From NCBI RefSeq assembly GCF_002879645.1, contig NZ_PNRE01000023.1, positions 32,001-96,000 on the forward strand: a DNA stretch of 64,000 bases, in the 5' to 3' direction. Both the position numbers and the translations under genes were made by a program. The notes under the pieces are model-generated. The model searched no databases. It was not told the origin of the DNA and saw nothing but the letters and a program-made list of their open reading frames with translations. Below, one piece after another: positions 61,228-64,000 of the stretch. This DNA comes from Halomonas heilongjiangensis (lineage in GTDB: Bacteria > Pseudomonadota > Gammaproteobacteria > Pseudomonadales > Halomonadaceae). Numbering within the stretch: the first letter of the stretch is position 1; the number at the start of each line of letters is the position of its first letter.

Positions 61228-61303
<76 letters not shown>

Positions 61304-61355
61304 GTATCTGCTCCGCAACCACCCTTTGCGAGCGGCCTGCACTACAGCGGGCGCC

Positions 61356-61384
61356 ATGATAGCGAAAGCCGCTTCACCTGGCAA
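61356..61384 (-). promoter_or_regulatory. Promoter for tRNA-Trp-secE-nusG
   Basis: On the minus strand TTGCCA (61384-61379), 17 bases, and TATCAT (61361-61356), followed by GGCGCCCGC. It lies between the tRNA-Thr terminator and tRNA-Trp, where tufB normally sits. Confidence 0.65.
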
Positions 61385-61418
61385 CCCCTTCCCTGCACAG
61401 CCTGGACTCGGGAAGAAA

Positions 61419-61450
61419 GAGAAAAGGCGAGCCTGGGCTCGCCTTTTCGA
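61419..61450 (-). terminator. Terminator after tRNA-Thr
   Basis: A 13-bp perfect stem, GAAAAGGCGAGCC (61421-61433) with its complement (61436-61448), followed on the minus strand by TCTTTCTT. It ends the tRNA-Tyr-Gly-Thr transcript. Confidence 0.85.
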
Positions 61451-61452
61451 TA

Positions 61453-61527
61453 TGGAGCTCATGGACGGATTTGAACCGTCGACCTCACCCTTACCAAGGG
61501 TGTGCTCTACCCCTGAGCTACATGAGC
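61453..61527 (-). tRNA. tRNA-Thr (anticodon GGT)
   Basis: The 75-base cloverleaf starts GCTCATGTAGCTCAGGGG, has anticodon loop TTGGTAA (GGT), T arm GACGGTTCAAATCCGTC, and an encoded CCA end. Third tRNA of the Tyr-Gly-Thr cluster. Confidence 0.97.
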
Positions 61528-61557
61528 GCAACCTTGCGACATCACACCATCGATGTC

Positions 61558-61631
<74 letters not shown>

Positions 61632-61681
61632 CTACCCACTCTTGCTGCCACCACCCGACCAAGCCCGGTGCCGGCGAATTC

Positions 61682-61765
<84 letters not shown>

Positions 61766-61777
61766 AACTGGCGGCAT

Positions 61778-61805
61778 ATCCTACCACCTTCATGCCCGAT
61801 GTCAA
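61778..61805 (-). promoter_or_regulatory. Promoter of the tRNA-Tyr-Gly-Thr cluster
   Basis: On the minus strand a perfect TTGACA (61805-61800), 16 bases, and TAGGAT (61783-61778), 13 bases before the tRNA-Tyr 5' end. It lies 81 bases after the coaX stop. Confidence 0.75.
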
Positions 61806-61886
61806 GTGACTGTTTTCTCAGTTATCTTGACCGAGGAAGCTCGCCTTTCCGCACCCCCTCTTCGCTTCGGAACGCGGCGCATTGTG

Positions 61887-62726
61887 TCAAAGCAGCATCG
61901 AGAATGCAAGCCCGGCACGTATCTTTTCCAGGGAGACCGGCGACGGCACGCGCGGCGCCCCGGACATCCTTCCCGCCCTCTCGGCGGCGGTCAGCGGAAA
62001 ACAGGCCTCGAGCCCGGCATAGACCATATCCGGCCAGACCGCATGGGGGACCTGGATGCCCCGCGAGATCACCCGCGCATCCCCTCCGGTGAGCAGCATC
62101 GGCAAGGGCACGCCTTCCCGGTCGCATACCTCGCTGTAGATACGATTCACCGCACTGACCGCCGCCATGTAGATACCATGGTTGACCGCCTCCACGGTGC
62201 GCGTACCGGGTCCCAGCAGCTCCTCGGCCTCGCTGTCCGGGTCGATGGCCACGTTGCGGGTACCGAGCTTCAGGCTCTCCTTCATCAGGCGCAGCCCGGG
62301 GAGAATGTAGCCGCCGAGGTGTCGGCCTCCCGGCAGCACGAAGTCGACGGTGATGGCACTGCCACAGTCGACGCTGCAGCACCCACCGGCCAGCTGGTAG
62401 CAGGCCAGCGTGCCCATCCAGCGGTCCACACCCAGTCGGCCCGGCTCCTCGTAGCCGTTGGTGACGCCCAGGGCCTCGGGAGCGGAACGCGCCACATGGA
62501 CCGCTCCGACCCGGCGACGCAGCAGTGACACGGTCTCCTCGAGCACCGCCCTGCGCGCCACGCTGGAGATGCGCACCGCCTCCACCACGTCCAGGTCCGG
62601 AATGTCCGAGCCGGGGCGCCACTCCTCGCGAGTCCAGACGGCGCCGCGCGAGCGGATCTCGCTGCTGTCGGCATCCTTGAGCCGCCACTTGGACAGGGTA
62701 TTGCCGATATCGAGATCCAGGATCAT
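61887..62726 (-). CDS. coaX: Type III pantothenate kinase
   Basis: Phosphorylates pantothenate, the first step of coenzyme A synthesis, and unlike CoaA is not feedback-inhibited by CoA in the enzymes studied. The 279 residues from ATG 62724-62726 include LDLDIGNT (phosphate-binding, residues 4-10), RLGVDRWMGTLACY and VDCGSAITVDFV with its catalytic-site aspartates, and LPGLRLMKESL. It overlaps birA by four bases. It sits where enterobacteria have the unrelated coaA. Confidence 0.95.
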   Translation of the reverse strand: MILDLDIGNTLSKWRLKDADSSEIRSRGAVWTREEWRPGSDIPDLDVVEAVRISSVARRAVLEETVSLLRRRVGAVHVARSAPEALGVTNGYEEPGRLGVDRWMGTLACYQLAGGCCSVDCGSAITVDFVLPGGRHLGGYILPGLRLMKESLKLGTRNVAIDPDSEAEELLGPGTRTVEAVNHGIYMAAVSAVNRIYSEVCDREGVPLPMLLTGGDARVISRGIQVPHAVWPDMVYAGLEACFPLTAAERAGRMSGAPRVPSPVSLEKIRAGLAFSMLL

Positions 62727-63706
62727 GGGCGACCACGCACGCTGACTTCCCCTCCCGCCAGACGCCGGCGCTGCTGCCCCTGCAGGACCCAGAGGTTGCC
62801 GGCCTCGTCCACCCCTTCGGCGATGGCCGGTTCGCGCTCCCCGCCGCGCAGGATATCCACCTCTTGGCCGACGAAGGCATGGCGAGCATTCCACTCCCCC
62901 TGCCAAGCCGCGAAGCCCTGCTGCTCGAAGCTCGCCATCAGCGGCAGCAAGCCCTCGAGCAGCTCCACCGCCAGCGCATTGCGCGAGATGTCCGGCGCCT
63001 GGTCGCGCACCGCGGCCACCGGCTGGTCGATGCCGGCACGGAAGTCGGCCGGGAGGTCGACGTTGATGCCAATGCCCACCACCACCTCGCAGGGGCCAGC
63101 CGCATCGCCACTGATCTCCACCAGGATGCCGGCCAGCTTGCCAAGCTCGCCCTGCGGCGACTCCAGCAACACATCGTTGGGCCATTTCAACCGCGGTCTC
63201 GCCCCGCGGCTTTCCAGCACCTTCGCCAGCACCACGCCGATGGCGAGGCTCAGCCCCTCCAGTGCCGCCACGCCCGACTCGAAACGCCACCCCAGGGACA
63301 GCATCAGCGTCCGGCCCCAGGGCGTCGTCCAGGCGCGCCCGCGACGCCCGCGGCCCTCACTCTGCTGCTCCACCAGGCAGACCTCGCCATGACCGGCCCC
63401 CTGCTCGAAGCGTTCGCGGATGAAGGCGTTACTGGAGGGCAGCGTCTCCTCGACGAACAGGCGCGTCAGGTGCTGTCGCGCGCCCCGCGACAGCCCCGCC
63501 ACGATCTCGCCGCCATCGAGCAGCTCCATCGGCTCAGCCAGGCGGTAGCCCTGCCCCTTCACCGCCTCCATGGCGATCCCCAGCGACTCCAGCTTCCGCA
63601 ACTGCTTCCATACGGCCGCCCGCGACACACCCAGGCGCTCGCCCAGCTGCTCACCGGAATGGAACTCGCCATCGCTCAGCAGGCGTATCAGGTCACCGAT
63701 GGTCAT
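62723..63706 (-). CDS. birA: Biotin-protein ligase / biotin operon repressor BirA
   Basis: Attaches biotin to acetyl-CoA carboxylase BCCP and can repress the bio genes. The 327 residues (E. coli 321) have an N-terminal winged helix (SGEQLGERLGVSRAAVWKQLRKL, 17-39), the biotinyl-AMP loop GRGRRG at 118-123, KWPNDVLL and GIGINV, and a small C-terminal SH3-like domain. The intact HTH means it is the bifunctional type. A weak promoter is seen upstream. Confidence 0.96.
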   Translation of the reverse strand: MTIGDLIRLLSDGEFHSGEQLGERLGVSRAAVWKQLRKLESLGIAMEAVKGQGYRLAEPMELLDGGEIVAGLSRGARQHLTRLFVEETLPSSNAFIRERFEQGAGHGEVCLVEQQSEGRGRRGRAWTTPWGRTLMLSLGWRFESGVAALEGLSLAIGVVLAKVLESRGARPRLKWPNDVLLESPQGELGKLAGILVEISGDAAGPCEVVVGIGINVDLPADFRAGIDQPVAAVRDQAPDISRNALAVELLEGLLPLMASFEQQGFAAWQGEWNARHAFVGQEVDILRGGEREPAIAEGVDEAGNLWVLQGQQRRRLAGGEVSVRGRP

Positions 63707-63734
63707 GCTTCATGCCCCTGGCGGGAAAAGGCAC

Positions 63735-63763
63735 ATTCTAGCGGAACTCTCGCCCCCCCGGAA
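63735..63763 (-). promoter_or_regulatory. Possible promoter for birA-coaX
   Basis: On the minus strand TTCCGG (63763-63758), 17 bases, and TAGAAT (63740-63735), about 30 bases before the birA start. The -35 match is weak. Confidence 0.4.
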
Positions 63764-63781
63764 ATCCATCGCGCAGGAATG

Positions 63782-63816
63782 AAAAAACCCCGAGCTCTTT
63801 CGAACTCGGGGTTTTC
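63782..63816 (-). terminator. Terminator of the rrn operon
   Basis: An 11-bp stem, AAAACCCCGAG (63784-63794) with its complement (63805-63815), followed on the minus strand by a run of T. It lies 11 bases after the 5S rRNA 3' end. Confidence 0.9.
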
Positions 63817-63827
63817 TCTGAATAGAT

Positions 63828-63944
63828 GCCTGACGATGACCTACTCTCGCATGGGGAGACCCCACACTACCATCGGCGCTGAGCGGTTTCACTACTGAGT
63901 TCGGCATGGGATCAGGTGGTTCCCGCTCGCTATGGTCGTCAGGC
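63828..63944 (-). rRNA. rrf: 5S ribosomal RNA
   Basis: The minus strand reads GCCTGACGACCATAGCGAGC at the 5' end, then the conserved CCACCTGATCCCATGCCGAAC and CTCAGTAGTGAAAC blocks, ending GTCATCGTCAGGC. The ends pair as helix I. Length is about 117. Positions 63945-64000 are the 23S-5S spacer, so an rrn operon on the minus strand continues beyond the window. Confidence 0.95.
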
Positions 63945-64000
63945 GAAAAACGTATGAATCATGCTGGCGCGATCGTCTCGGCGTATCCGCAATCGTCTGC

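Overview
The window is 64 kb of a high-GC gammaproteobacterial chromosome. Housekeeping synteny and protein sequences point to a Halomonas-like member of the Oceanospirillales. This is an inference from gene order (rrn-birA-coaX-tRNAs-secE-nusG-L11 operon-rpoBC-str-S10-spc-alpha, rplU-rpmA-obgE-proB, fabAB, ssb/uvrA) and protein similarity; no marker gene was compared by computation. No insertion sequence, prophage, CRISPR array or plasmid function was seen, and every gene looks intact except the two units cut by the window edges.

Left part (1-10 kb): proB (cut at the left edge), obgE, rpmA and rplU on the minus strand face ispB on the plus strand from a divergent promoter pair. Then come tRNA-Pro(CGG), a bidirectional terminator, a lipoprotein of the cardiolipin synthase/phospholipase D family with a tiny membrane protein, an Lgt-like/thioredoxin membrane fusion, and rapA.

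Accessory region (10-20 kb): this is the most interesting stretch. A MerR-type LitR/CarH-like regulator that has lost its B12-binding residues sits with a CPD photolyase, a SnoaL-like protein, a short-chain dehydrogenase, an FAD amine oxidase-like protein, a DUF1365 protein and a cyclopropane-fatty-acid-synthase-like methyltransferase, all tightly or translationally coupled. Just upstream are a CbiX-like chelatase, a renalase-like flavoprotein and a divergent YfcH-like epimerase. TGTACA/TATACA-type repeats occur at three places: the yfcH/renalase divergent gap, upstream of merR, and inside the SnoaL coding sequence in an AT-rich island (14 of 48 bases G+C). I read this as a light- or photo-oxidative-stress regulon that couples DNA repair to membrane-lipid modification.

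Central part (20-30.5 kb): a PAS-GGDEF-EAL protein, the fabA-fabB operon for unsaturated fatty acids, plsC with a degenerate RmlD-like partner, ssb, a YajR-like MFS transporter with a C-terminal soluble domain, and uvrA.

Right part (30.6-64 kb): the minus strand carries the alpha, spc, S10, str, rpoBC, L10 and L11 transcription units, then nusG, secE, tRNA-Trp, tRNA-Thr, tRNA-Gly, tRNA-Tyr, coaX, birA and the 5S rRNA end of an rrn operon that continues past the window. A near-perfect sigma-70 promoter drives the S10 operon. tufB, which normally lies between tRNA-Thr and tRNA-Trp, is absent; a terminator and a new promoter occupy its place, so the tuf gene next to fusA is the only one here. 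There is no gene-free stretch longer than 300 bases.
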